64,000 bases of DNA from Calothrix sp. PCC 7507 (GTDB lineage Bacteria; Cyanobacteriota; Cyanobacteriia; Cyanobacteriales; Nostocaceae): NCBI RefSeq assembly GCF_000316575.1, contig NC_019682.1, positions 4,400,001 through 4,464,000 on the forward strand, in the 5' to 3' direction. The position numbers and the translations under genes were made by a program. Positions 44,145 to 53,095 of this stretch are shown here, one piece after another (the first letter of the stretch is position 1; every line of letters begins with the position of its first letter). Below the pieces are notes generated by a model that had not been told where the DNA came from, searched no databases, and saw nothing but the letters and a program-made list of their open reading frames with translations.

Positions 44145-47087
44145 ATGAGTAACCCAATACGTGTTGTCTGTCTGGGTGGTGGCTATGTTGCCATGTGGTT
44201 AACGAAAGCACTGCGAAATGCCATCATCTATAAAAAAGTCGAGATGATAGTTATCAGTCGAGATAACTATCATACTTATCACGGCTTTATTGCTGAGATG
44301 TTGACTGGAAAAATTCAACCTAGTCAGGTTGCAAGTCCAGCTAGAAGAATATTTGAACCCGCATATTTTTATAATGCAGAAATTGAGAATATAGACGTTA
44401 TCAAGCAAGTTATTACTACTAGTCGTTCTCTAGATGGAAGGCAATATGAAGTATCTTACGACCATTTAGTGATTTCATTAGGTTCGGTGGATGACTTATC
44501 AAGGTATCCCGGTATTGCCGAACATGCAATGAAATTAAAATCTTTTAATGACTGTTATAACATCCGCAATCACATCATTCAAATGTTGGAATTAGCGGAA
44601 ATTGAAACAGACGCAGAAGAGCGATCGCGTTTGCTAACATTTGTAGTTGCTGGAGGGAATTATGGTGGTATTGAAGTTGCAACTGAGTTAGCTGACCATT
44701 TCCGTATTTTGATTAAAAAAGAGTATCGGCAAATTGCACCTGATGAAATCAAGGTAATAGTTATTCATAGCGGGGAACGGATTTTATCCGAACTAGTATT
44801 ACGGTTTCCAGAGTTGGTAAGGTATGCTGAAAACTTTCTCCATGAAGAATTCTCTAATTTAGAAATTATTACTAATACTCGTATTGTTGCCGCGACACCA
44901 GAAGAAGCAATACTTAGTAATGGAGAGCGAATTTCGACTCGGACAATTATTAGTTGTACGGGAACAGCACAATCACCTTTATTAGACAAACTCCCGTTGG
45001 AACGGGATAAATACGGCAAAATTGTTACAGATGAGTTTGTCCGAGTCAAAGGAACAAATAATGTTTGGGCAGGAGGAGATTGTGCTGCGGTTCCTTTACC
45101 AACGGGAGGTACTTGTCCACCCTTAGCTATTTATGCTTTGACTTGTGGCTATCAAATTGGTAGCAATATTCTACGTTCAATCGAAAGTAGAAAACTAAAA
45201 GCTTATAAATTTACTGGACTTGGGGATGCTGTTTCTCTGGGAAATCGTCACGCGATCGCACATTTAAAAGGTGTGCCATTATACGGGTTTAATGCTTGGG
45301 TTGCGTGGAGAATAGCTTTGTTTATTTTTGTGCCATCGTGGGAGCGAAAGCTTCGACTTCTAATCGATTGGTCAATGTGGCCTTTTTTAGGTCGAGATAT
45401 TATCAGCATGAAAGCGCAAGAAAAGCAAAGTTTAAAACAAGCATATTTCCAACCAGGACAAGTCATTGTTAAACAAGGAGATATTGGTCGTTGCTTGTAT
45501 TTAATCCGCAATGGAGAGGTGGAAGTTTTACAAGAAATGTCGAATGGGGAAGTAATTATTCAAACTCTCGGTTCTGGCAAACATTTTGGTGAAGTAACTA
45601 TCGTAGAAAATAGCCCTCAGATTGCAACTGTCCGGGCTAAAACAAGCGTGCAATTAGTCGTGATTGACAGAGAAGAAGCATTATTATTGAGTAATTCTTT
45701 GTCGGCTTTTAACGATACTAATCGCTTATTGTCATCCGATACATTTGCCAAAGAAAATATCGAAGAATATCATGCGATCGCATCAGACACCCCCAGAGGC
45801 AGTATCGCACCAGTTAACTCGGTCATGTCCGCGACTTTAGAAGCAGCTCCTTGGCAAGAGTTACCATCAAAATCACCAGCAAGGATTGGTAGTAGCCGTA
45901 TATTAACAAGATCGGAATCGTCGCAACGTAGTAAGTTCGGTTCTTTGGGTCTAGCGTCAGTAGTCATACTTGTTGCATTATCAAGTGCGACTACCTACGT
46001 ATTAACCTCTAAAAAAGTTGCTACTCCCGAACCGAGGGAAAATGCGATCGCATCCCAAAAGCTAGAAATAATCGCACTAGGACGCTTGGAACCAGCTGGA
46101 GAAATTATATCTGTAGCCGGCCCTGTGGGCGAACGAATTGGACATTTGGAAGTTGCGGAAGGAGATAACGTTAAAAATGGACAAATTTTAGCTTATTTAG
46201 AGAGTTATAACGAAAGACTGCAAACCCGAAATTTAGCCGCAGCTAAAGTTCGGGAAATCCAGGAACAAATTAAAACTGATACATTACTGCGTCAAGTTGA
46301 AGCTGAGAAATCTCAGTCAGAAATTGAACAAGTTAATACACCCCAACTCCTACAAATTAAATCGCAGCAAGCTTTGATTCGCAAAGCAGAAGTGGAATTA
46401 AGCGAGGTAATTAAAACACGCGATCGCTTTCAATATTTGTCTCAACAAGGTGCGATCGCCAAACAAGATTTTGATAATAAGCAATTAATTGTCCGTCAAG
46501 CTGAAGAAAATCTCAATCAAGCGAAAGCAACTTTAGAACAGTTAGCTCAAACTCGTTCGTCTAATATTCGCACTGCCCAAACAGCTTTTAAAGCTTCCCA
46601 AGTTAATTTAGCAAGAGTGGACAGTCATAGCGGACTAGAACCTGCCAAAAATAATCTGGCTTTAGCACAAGCTCAGTTAGAACGTTCAATTATTCGCGCT
46701 CCGCAAGATGGTAAAGTTCTCAAAGTTTTCGCCCACACTGGTGAAGCAATTTCTCAAAAAAGTATTTTACAGCTAGGTGATACACAGCAAATGTTTGCTG
46801 TTGCAGAAGTATATGAAACCGATGTGAGTAAAGTCAAATTTGGTCAGGAGGCAGTTATTACTAGTCCAGCTTTTACTAAACCGATTAAAGGAACTGTTGA
46901 CAAAGTTGGCAATCTCGTATTTAAAAATAACATCATCGGCGATGATCCAACAGCAGAAAAAGATGCCCGAATTGTCGAAGTCAAAATTCGTTTACAACAA
47001 AGTGAACAGGTTGCTAATTTTAGTAACCTGCAAGTCGATGTCCGAATTCAGTTAAATAATCCGGGGAAAATAGGTGCGAAACCGTAA
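44145..47087 (+). CDS. Triple fusion: NDH-2-type NADH dehydrogenase, cNMP-binding domain, DevB/HlyD membrane-fusion adaptor
   Basis: 980 residues. 1-420 are a type II NADH:quinone oxidoreductase: VVCLGGGYVAMWL (FAD), VVAGGNYGGIEVATEL (NADH, 167-182), WAGGDCAAVP (308-317), then the WRIALFIFVPSWERKLRLL membrane-contact region. 430-540 are a cNMP-binding domain, in which the usual cassette Arg is Gln492 (ENSPQIATVRA). A single transmembrane helix lies at about 600-620. 640-975 are an HlyD/DevB adaptor with lipoyl-like halves (GRLEPAGEII..; SIIRAPQDGKVLKVFAHTGE) and a long coiled-coil hairpin. The redox and sensor parts would be cytoplasmic and the adaptor periplasmic. It takes the devB position before two devC-like genes. 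Confidence 0.88.
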   Translation: MSNPIRVVCLGGGYVAMWLTKALRNAIIYKKVEMIVISRDNYHTYHGFIAEMLTGKIQPSQVASPARRIFEPAYFYNAEIENIDVIKQVITTSRSLDGRQYEVSYDHLVISLGSVDDLSRYPGIAEHAMKLKSFNDCYNIRNHIIQMLELAEIETDAEERSRLLTFVVAGGNYGGIEVATELADHFRILIKKEYRQIAPDEIKVIVIHSGERILSELVLRFPELVRYAENFLHEEFSNLEIITNTRIVAATPEEAILSNGERISTRTIISCTGTAQSPLLDKLPLERDKYGKIVTDEFVRVKGTNNVWAGGDCAAVPLPTGGTCPPLAIYALTCGYQIGSNILRSIESRKLKAYKFTGLGDAVSLGNRHAIAHLKGVPLYGFNAWVAWRIALFIFVPSWERKLRLLIDWSMWPFLGRDIISMKAQEKQSLKQAYFQPGQVIVKQGDIGRCLYLIRNGEVEVLQEMSNGEVIIQTLGSGKHFGEVTIVENSPQIATVRAKTSVQLVVIDREEALLLSNSLSAFNDTNRLLSSDTFAKENIEEYHAIASDTPRGSIAPVNSVMSATLEAAPWQELPSKSPARIGSSRILTRSESSQRSKFGSLGLASVVILVALSSATTYVLTSKKVATPEPRENAIASQKLEIIALGRLEPAGEIISVAGPVGERIGHLEVAEGDNVKNGQILAYLESYNERLQTRNLAAAKVREIQEQIKTDTLLRQVEAEKSQSEIEQVNTPQLLQIKSQQALIRKAEVELSEVIKTRDRFQYLSQQGAIAKQDFDNKQLIVRQAEENLNQAKATLEQLAQTRSSNIRTAQTAFKASQVNLARVDSHSGLEPAKNNLALAQAQLERSIIRAPQDGKVLKVFAHTGEAISQKSILQLGDTQQMFAVAEVYETDVSKVKFGQEAVITSPAFTKPIKGTVDKVGNLVFKNNIIGDDPTAEKDARIVEVKIRLQQSEQVANFSNLQVDVRIQLNNPGKIGAKP

Positions 47088-48234
47088 AAATGCTCAAACT
47101 TGGAATGGCCCTGCATTAGCATGGCTGAATTTAATTCATGCTAAAACTCGATTTTTTGTTGCACTTTCTGCAATTGGTTTCGCGGTTACTCTGATTTTTA
47201 TGCAGTTGGGATTTTTAGGTGCTGTACTCAAAACAGCTACTTTCATTTACGATAATCTTAACTTTGACATTGTTTTGATTTCTCCAAAATCACTCGAAGC
47301 TAGTTATACATTACCATTTTCTCGGCAACGTTTATATCAAGCAGCCGCAATTCCTGGTGTGGCTTCGGTTGCACCTTTTTATATTTCATTTAAACAATGG
47401 CGCAATCCAGAAACTAAGTTCACACGTTCAATATTGACAATGGGCTTTAATCCTAAAGATAAAGTATTTAAAGACCCAGAGATTAATAAATATAGACTAG
47501 AACTGCAAAGCCAGGATAAGTTATTAATCAACCGCTATTCACGACCTGAATTTGGTTCGCGGCAAGTTGGCTTAAAGACTGAACTGGGAGGTCGTGATAT
47601 TGAAGTAATTGGATTTTTTTCGATGACAAATAGTTTGCGGGCAGATGGGACTGTCGTCATGAACGACCAAAACTTTATTCGTCTTTATACTGGTCGTTCA
47701 TTTGATGATATTAGTTTAGGATTAATTAAGGTAAATCATCAGGACAATATCAATAAGATTATCCAAAATTTACGGCAAGTATTACCGAAAGATGTCGAAG
47801 TTTTAAGCCGCGAACAAGCTGGAGAAAGAGATAAAAACTACTGGCTAACATCAACTTCCATCGGCATAATTTTCGGTACAGGAGCAATCATGGCTTTTAT
47901 TGTGGGAACTGTAATAGTTTATCAAGTACTTTATAGCGATATTACAGAGCATCTGGGCGAATATGCCACATTAAAAGCAATTGGGTACAGTAATTTGAGA
48001 TTATCTAAAGTAGTTTTACAAGAAGCAGTTATTCTTGCTTTTCTTGGTTTTTTACCTGGTTTTTTTATTAGTTCAAGTTTATATACTATAACTCGGTTAG
48101 CTACAGGCTTACCAATGGAAATGAGTTATGGACGCGCTAGTTTTGTTTTTATATTAGCTAATATTATGTGTTCTATATCTGCTTTATTATCGTTACGCCA
48201 AGTTTTAACAACTGACCCTGCTGATGTTTTCTAA
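47074..48234 (+). CDS. DevC-like ABC transporter permease (first)
   Basis: 386 residues; starts at GTG 47074, overlapping the previous gene by 14 bases. An N-terminal transmembrane helix (ALSAIGFAVTLIFMQLGFL), a large ~230-residue extracytoplasmic domain, and three C-terminal helices including the FtsX-like YATLKAIGYSNLRLSKVVLQEA coupling segment. DevC is the permease of DevBCA exporters, which pass heterocyst glycolipids to the outside with TolC. This copy and the next differ substantially, suggesting a heterodimeric permease. Confidence 0.9.
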   Translation: MRNRKNAQTWNGPALAWLNLIHAKTRFFVALSAIGFAVTLIFMQLGFLGAVLKTATFIYDNLNFDIVLISPKSLEASYTLPFSRQRLYQAAAIPGVASVAPFYISFKQWRNPETKFTRSILTMGFNPKDKVFKDPEINKYRLELQSQDKLLINRYSRPEFGSRQVGLKTELGGRDIEVIGFFSMTNSLRADGTVVMNDQNFIRLYTGRSFDDISLGLIKVNHQDNINKIIQNLRQVLPKDVEVLSREQAGERDKNYWLTSTSIGIIFGTGAIMAFIVGTVIVYQVLYSDITEHLGEYATLKAIGYSNLRLSKVVLQEAVILAFLGFLPGFFISSSLYTITRLATGLPMEMSYGRASFVFILANIMCSISALLSLRQVLTTDPADVF

Positions 48235-48236
48235 AT

Positions 48237-49421
48237 ATGCTCTTATTTAAGTTTTCTCTAGCTTGGATTAACTTAGTTCATAATAAACAGCGCTTTATTA
48301 CAGCATTAGGTGCAGTTGTTTTTGCAGTTTTGCTGATGTTTATCCAATTAGGATTTCGCAATGCAATGCTTCAAAGTAGCGTTGAGTTTATCAATCGTTT
48401 GGATGCAGATTTAATCCTAACTAGCCGTCATCGATACGTTAGCTTTTATGACTATACTTTTAAGAAAAATAGATTATATCAAGTCCAAGGATTTGATGGC
48501 GTGCAAGCAGTTTCACCGTTGTATTTAGCTATGGGGATTTGGAAAAATCAAGGGGGTGTACGTCAACGTCCCATCAGAATTTTTGGATATAACTTAAAAT
48601 CTCAAACTTTTTTAATTCCCGACATTCCTAATTATATTAATGCTTTACAGTTTCCCGACACTGTGATAGCAGATAAAAAATCTCGTCAAGATTTTGGCGA
48701 GATTACACCAGGAGTAGAGGTAGAATTACTCGACAGAAAGGTGAAGATTATCGGAAACTTTCAGTTAGGGACTGATTTTGTTGCTGATGGAAATTTAATT
48801 ACTAGCGACCAGAATTTTCTCAGAATATTTAACGGACACCCTTACGGGGATTTTGGTAATATTCGTACTTCCTTAGATGATGTTGATTTTGGATTAATTA
48901 AGATTAAATCGCACCATTTTAATGTCAAAACCTTGGTAGAAATCCTCAATAAGTCTTTGCCTCCAGATGTTGTAGTCATGACTAAAAAGGAATTTATGGA
49001 GCAAGATATCAAGTATTTTGATAAATCTACTCCCATTGGTTTTATGTTTGGTTTAGGGACAGTAATTGGCTTTTTTGTCGGCATAATTGTTGTTTATAAC
49101 ATTATTTATACAGATATTAATAATAACTTACCTCAATACGGCACTCTCAGAGCCATCGGATATTCTAATTCATACTTGGTTGCCATTATTGTATTGCAGT
49201 CAGCAATCTTAGCAATAATTGGTTTTTTTCCAGGCTTATTTGCAAGCATATTAATTTATCAGGTTATGGCAAAATCTACTGGTTTATTAGTGGAGATGAG
49301 TCTTGGTGTTGCCTCCTTGGTAGCAATTCTCACGATTTTTATGTGTATATTTGCAGGATTAATCGGTGCCAAAAAAATACAAGGACTAGACCCAGCAGAA
49401 GTATACGAGCAAAAAAGATGA
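48237..49421 (+). CDS. DevC-like ABC transporter permease (second)
   Basis: 394 residues, starting two bases after the first permease gene. Same layout: TM helix near residues 15-45 (FAVLLMFIQLGFRNAML), large outer domain with the MGIWKNQGG and YIN segments, and C-terminal helices with YGTLRAIGYSNSYLVAIIVLQ. Ends DPAEVYEQKR, as in DevC proteins. It overlaps the ATPase start by four bases (ATGA). Two distinct DevC-like chains encoded side by side are unusual; DevBCA systems normally have one. Confidence 0.9.
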   Translation: MLLFKFSLAWINLVHNKQRFITALGAVVFAVLLMFIQLGFRNAMLQSSVEFINRLDADLILTSRHRYVSFYDYTFKKNRLYQVQGFDGVQAVSPLYLAMGIWKNQGGVRQRPIRIFGYNLKSQTFLIPDIPNYINALQFPDTVIADKKSRQDFGEITPGVEVELLDRKVKIIGNFQLGTDFVADGNLITSDQNFLRIFNGHPYGDFGNIRTSLDDVDFGLIKIKSHHFNVKTLVEILNKSLPPDVVVMTKKEFMEQDIKYFDKSTPIGFMFGLGTVIGFFVGIIVVYNIIYTDINNNLPQYGTLRAIGYSNSYLVAIIVLQSAILAIIGFFPGLFASILIYQVMAKSTGLLVEMSLGVASLVAILTIFMCIFAGLIGAKKIQGLDPAEVYEQKR

Positions 49422-50740
49422 GAATTGAACCAGTAATTAAAGTTAGCAAAATTAATCATTATTACGGTACGGGACAACTGCGAAAGCAAATCTTGTTTGA
49501 TATCAGTACAGAAATTCAAGCTGGAGAAATTGTGATTGTAACTGGACCTTCGGGTTCAGGAAAAACTACCCTATTAACTTTAATTGGTGCTTTGCGTTCA
49601 GTTCAAGAAGGTAGCTTGACAGTTTTAGGACAGCAGTTAAATCGAGCTAATAATAAACTTTTAGAAAATGTCCGAAAAAATATTGGTTTTATATTTCAAT
49701 CTCATAATTTACTAACTTCTTTAACAGCTAGCCAGAATGTACAAATGTCATTAGCTTTGCATGGCGGCATTTCTAAACGAGAAGCTGAACGAAAAGCGCA
49801 AGCAATACTAGAAATGGTAGGACTGGGCGAACGAGTTAATTATTATCCCAATCAAATGTCTGGAGGACAAAAACAAAGGGTAGCGATCGCCCGCGCTCTT
49901 GTCACAAACCCTAGTGTAATTCTTGCGGACGAACCCACAGCTGCTTTGGATAAAAAAAGTGGGCGAGATGTTGTTGAAATGCTGCAATATCTAGCGAAAC
50001 AGCAAGATTGTGCAATTTTGTTAGTGACTCACGATAACCGCATCCTCGATGTCGCAGATAGAATTATTAGTTTGGAAGATGGGTTTCTTACTTCATCAAA
50101 AAATACATCTTCAAATAATTCTCATCGGTTGGCAAGTTTAAAATGGGAGTTGATTAATCATGTTGAAGATTTGTCATTAAAAGATTTTTTAAGTTTACTT
50201 CAGCAAGTGACAGGAGAATTTCAAAGTTTTTTAATCTTAATCGATAATGAAGCTACAAGAAAGTGTTTAGAAGAAATTATCGAGGCAATAACTTTGAAAA
50301 TTACGCATCTATTACAAGCCGAGCGAAGCACTATTTTTATAGTAGATGATACTCCGGGAAACTTGTGGTCAAAAATTGTTCAGAGTAATCGCAAAAAACT
50401 TTTAAAAGTTGGCATAACTGCTCATTTTGGGATTGCTGCTCATGTGTCAGCAACTAGAGAATGCTTGAATATTCCCATAGCTTCGCAAGATTACCGCTAT
50501 AGCCCAGCAATTGACGAACAAACTGGATATCAAACTCGAAATATTTTATGCTTACCAATTTTAAATAGTCAAAGTAAAGTCTTGGCAATTTCACAAGTTT
50601 TAAATAAGATTGGTAATAACTGTTTTGATCGGAAAGACGAGCAGCTATTAGGTGAATTCTCTCAACAGATTTCAGCTATTTTTGATATTTGGTGTCATTT
50701 ACAAAAATTACATAAATCCTCAATAACTGGTAAACATTAA
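49418..50740 (+). CDS. DevA-like ABC ATPase with C-terminal cyclic-nucleotide-type GAF domain
   Basis: 440 residues from ATG 49418 (MRIEPVIKVSKINHYYG); the frame opens earlier at 49343. Residues 1-225: Walker A GPSGSGKT (43-50), Q-loop FIFQSHNLL, signature MSGGQKQRV (147-155), Walker B VILADEPTA (167-175), H-loop VTHD. Residues ~285-430: a GAF domain with GIAAHVSATRECLNI, TGYQTRNILCLPI, and NKIGNNCFDRKDE, which is a complete NKX5FX3DE motif (N396, K397, F403, D407, E408) of phosphodiesterase/CyaB-type GAFs that bind cAMP or cGMP. DevA-class ATPases normally end after the ABC domain. Confidence 0.88.
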   Translation: MRIEPVIKVSKINHYYGTGQLRKQILFDISTEIQAGEIVIVTGPSGSGKTTLLTLIGALRSVQEGSLTVLGQQLNRANNKLLENVRKNIGFIFQSHNLLTSLTASQNVQMSLALHGGISKREAERKAQAILEMVGLGERVNYYPNQMSGGQKQRVAIARALVTNPSVILADEPTAALDKKSGRDVVEMLQYLAKQQDCAILLVTHDNRILDVADRIISLEDGFLTSSKNTSSNNSHRLASLKWELINHVEDLSLKDFLSLLQQVTGEFQSFLILIDNEATRKCLEEIIEAITLKITHLLQAERSTIFIVDDTPGNLWSKIVQSNRKKLLKVGITAHFGIAAHVSATRECLNIPIASQDYRYSPAIDEQTGYQTRNILCLPILNSQSKVLAISQVLNKIGNNCFDRKDEQLLGEFSQQISAIFDIWCHLQKLHKSSITGKH

Positions 50741-50741
50741 C

Positions 50742-52463
50742 ATGGTTTTTTGTCCCGATTTGACTTCAGAAAAATTTGCAACATTAATCGAACTGCTGCG
50801 CTTTAGAGCATTTCATCAACCTGACGAAATAGCTTATACATTTTTACTAGATGGTGAAAAAGATACAGTTAACTTAACTTATGCAGAATTAGATCAACAA
50901 GCTCAAACTATTGCCGCTTATTTGCAATTCAAAGAGCGAGTTTTGTTGTTGTACCCACCGGGTTTAGAGTATATTGCAGCTTTCTTTGGGTGTCTGTATG
51001 CTGGTGCGATCGCAGTCCCAGCTTATCCACCTCGTCCAAATCGCTCTTTACACCGACTTCAGTCAATTGTTGCTGATGCAGAAGCTAGTACAGTACTGAC
51101 GAATACGGCTGTTCTCTCAAATTTAGAGCGACAGTTAGCGGAATTACCTGATTTAAGAGCATTAAACTGGCTAACTACTGATAGTACTGATAATAATTTA
51201 GCCAACAAATGGCAGCAGCCAGAAATAGATAGCGATTCCCTAGCATTTTTGCAATACACATCAGGTTCTACGGGTACACCCAAAGGAGTAATGGTTAGTC
51301 ACGAAAATTTACTCCACAATCAAAAGATGATTCAGGCAGGTTTTCAACATACAGAGAAAACCATTATCGTTGGCTGGTTGCCCCTATATCACGATATGGG
51401 CTTAATTGGTAATGTACTGCAACCTTTGTACTTGGGTGTTCGCTGTATTCTCATGTCTCCAGTTGCTTTTCTGCAACGTCCGATTCGCTGGCTAGAAGCA
51501 ATTTCCCGCTACCAGGGTACTACCAGTGGTGGCCCTAATTTTGCTTATGACTTGTGTATACGAAAAGTGACTCCCGAACAACTATCTACCCTCGATTTAA
51601 GCAGTTGGGATGTAGCTTTTAACGGAGCCGAACCTGTACGTGTAGAAACGATTGAAAAGTTTTCATCTACCTTTGCATCCTGTGGTTTCCGAAAAGAAGC
51701 TTTTTATCCCTGTTATGGAATGGCAGAAACAACTTTATTTGTTTCTGGTGGAATAAAAACAGATGCACCCGTTTACATCACAGCTCGAGAAGATGAACTA
51801 GCACAAAACCGCATCGTTTTAGCACAAGGAACCGAAGGAACTCGAACTTTGGTCGGTTGCGGGCAGACATACATTAATCAAGAGATTGCGATCGCCAATC
51901 CTGAAACTTTCATTCGCTGTGCTGCTGATGAAGTTGGTGAAATTTGGGTTGCCGGCTCGAGTATTGCTCAAGGTTACTGGAATCGTCTCGAACTAACCGA
52001 GCAAGTATTTCGGGCTAGTCTTGCTGACTCAAAAAGACAGTTTTTCCGCACGGGAGACTTGGGGTTCTTGCATAATGGCGAATTATTTATTACTGGTCGT
52101 CTAAAGGATTTAATTATTATTCGCGGTCGCAACCATTATCCTCAAGACATTGAGATGACTGTAGCTGATAGTCACGAGGCATTAATACCCGGAGCCGGAG
52201 CAGCTTTTACAATTGATTGCAAAGGGGAAGAAAGATTAGTAATTGTCCAAGAAATAGACCGTCATTACAGAAACTTAGATAATGATGCTGTTGCCGAAGT
52301 GATTAGGACTGCGATCGCACAGCAACATGAATTACAAGTCCATGCGATCGCACTGATAAAAATGGGTAGTATTTGCAAAACGTCAAGTGGCAAAATTCAG
52401 CGTCATGCTTGCCGAAATGCTTTTATTAACGGAACCCTAGAGTTATGGGGTAAAAATAAATAA
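50742..52463 (+). CDS. Fatty acyl-AMP ligase (FAAL)
   Basis: 573 residues. Adenylation-enzyme core: LQYTSGSTGTPKGVMVSH (phosphate loop), GWLPLYHDMGLIGNVLQPLY (FAAL-type A4 region), GGPNFAYDLCIRK, PCYGMAETTLF, FFRTGDLGFL (ribose-binding Asp), GRLKDLIIIRGRNHYPQDIE (hinge) and SSGKIQRHACR (C-terminal Lys). The motifs are those of FAALs, which make acyl-adenylates and pass them to an acyl carrier protein rather than CoA. It starts one base after the ATPase gene, and an ACP gene follows 45 bases later. Confidence 0.9.
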   Translation: MVFCPDLTSEKFATLIELLRFRAFHQPDEIAYTFLLDGEKDTVNLTYAELDQQAQTIAAYLQFKERVLLLYPPGLEYIAAFFGCLYAGAIAVPAYPPRPNRSLHRLQSIVADAEASTVLTNTAVLSNLERQLAELPDLRALNWLTTDSTDNNLANKWQQPEIDSDSLAFLQYTSGSTGTPKGVMVSHENLLHNQKMIQAGFQHTEKTIIVGWLPLYHDMGLIGNVLQPLYLGVRCILMSPVAFLQRPIRWLEAISRYQGTTSGGPNFAYDLCIRKVTPEQLSTLDLSSWDVAFNGAEPVRVETIEKFSSTFASCGFRKEAFYPCYGMAETTLFVSGGIKTDAPVYITAREDELAQNRIVLAQGTEGTRTLVGCGQTYINQEIAIANPETFIRCAADEVGEIWVAGSSIAQGYWNRLELTEQVFRASLADSKRQFFRTGDLGFLHNGELFITGRLKDLIIIRGRNHYPQDIEMTVADSHEALIPGAGAAFTIDCKGEERLVIVQEIDRHYRNLDNDAVAEVIRTAIAQQHELQVHAIALIKMGSICKTSSGKIQRHACRNAFINGTLELWGKNK

Positions 52464-52508
52464 ATAGACAAAAGACGAAAAATAAATTAAATACATTCTT
52501 GCAGAATC

Positions 52509-52769
52509 ATGAAAAACAAAAATTTAGAAGCAATTCAAGCTTGGTTCATTTCTTACCTTGCTGATTTATTAGAAATAGAACCCGCACAGATAGACATCCA
52601 TAAATCCTTTGATAGCTATGGCTTAGATTCAGCTAGTGCTATTACTGTTGTCGGGGATTTAGAAGATTGGTTGGGGTCTAGTATTTCTTCTGAAATAGTT
52701 TACAAATATCCCAGCATTGAAGCTTTGAGTCAACATTTAGCTCAAGATAACGGTTCTACCGATCCCTAA
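52509..52769 (+). CDS. Stand-alone acyl carrier protein
   Basis: 86 residues, acidic. YGLDSASAITVVGDLEDWLG carries the phosphopantetheine Ser in GLDSASA (in place of the commoner DSL). IDIHKSFDSYG before and VYKYPSIEALSQHL after are typical of carrier domains linked to polyketide or FAAL systems rather than the fatty-acid-synthesis AcpP. It should accept the acyl group activated by the ligase. No polyketide synthase or NRPS gene follows. Confidence 0.9.
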   Translation: MKNKNLEAIQAWFISYLADLLEIEPAQIDIHKSFDSYGLDSASAITVVGDLEDWLGSSISSEIVYKYPSIEALSQHLAQDNGSTDP

Positions 52770-53095
52770 TTCAGTAATCGAGAGCAATCATCACTGTAGT
52801 TGCGATCGCAGTAGCAACAGCCGTCAGTGTCAGAATTACCATAAACTTATTATGTATAAAATGAGTTTACATCTCCATTTCACACAAAACTAAACCCAAA
52901 ATTATCAAAGCTTTGTTGGGTTGAGGCTTTGCCAAACCCAACAAAGCCTGATAACTGATAACTGATACCTATTTTGTATGAAGATGCACATAATAATACC
53001 CCCCTGTAGTCCCCCCTTGGTAAGGGGGGACGGCGATAGCCGGGGGGTGAATTATATGCAGCTTCACAAAGAAACGGTATGATAACTGTTCGCTG
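52770..53095. other. Convergent gap with a CCCCCCTTGGTAAGGGGGG hairpin
   Basis: 326 bases between the ACP gene and the convergent phosphatase gene. At about 53012-53045 there is a C-tract/G-tract palindrome (CCCCCCTT...AAGGGGGG) able to terminate transcription from both sides. TGATAACTGA heptamers lie at about 52950. No gene was seen. Confidence 0.6.
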
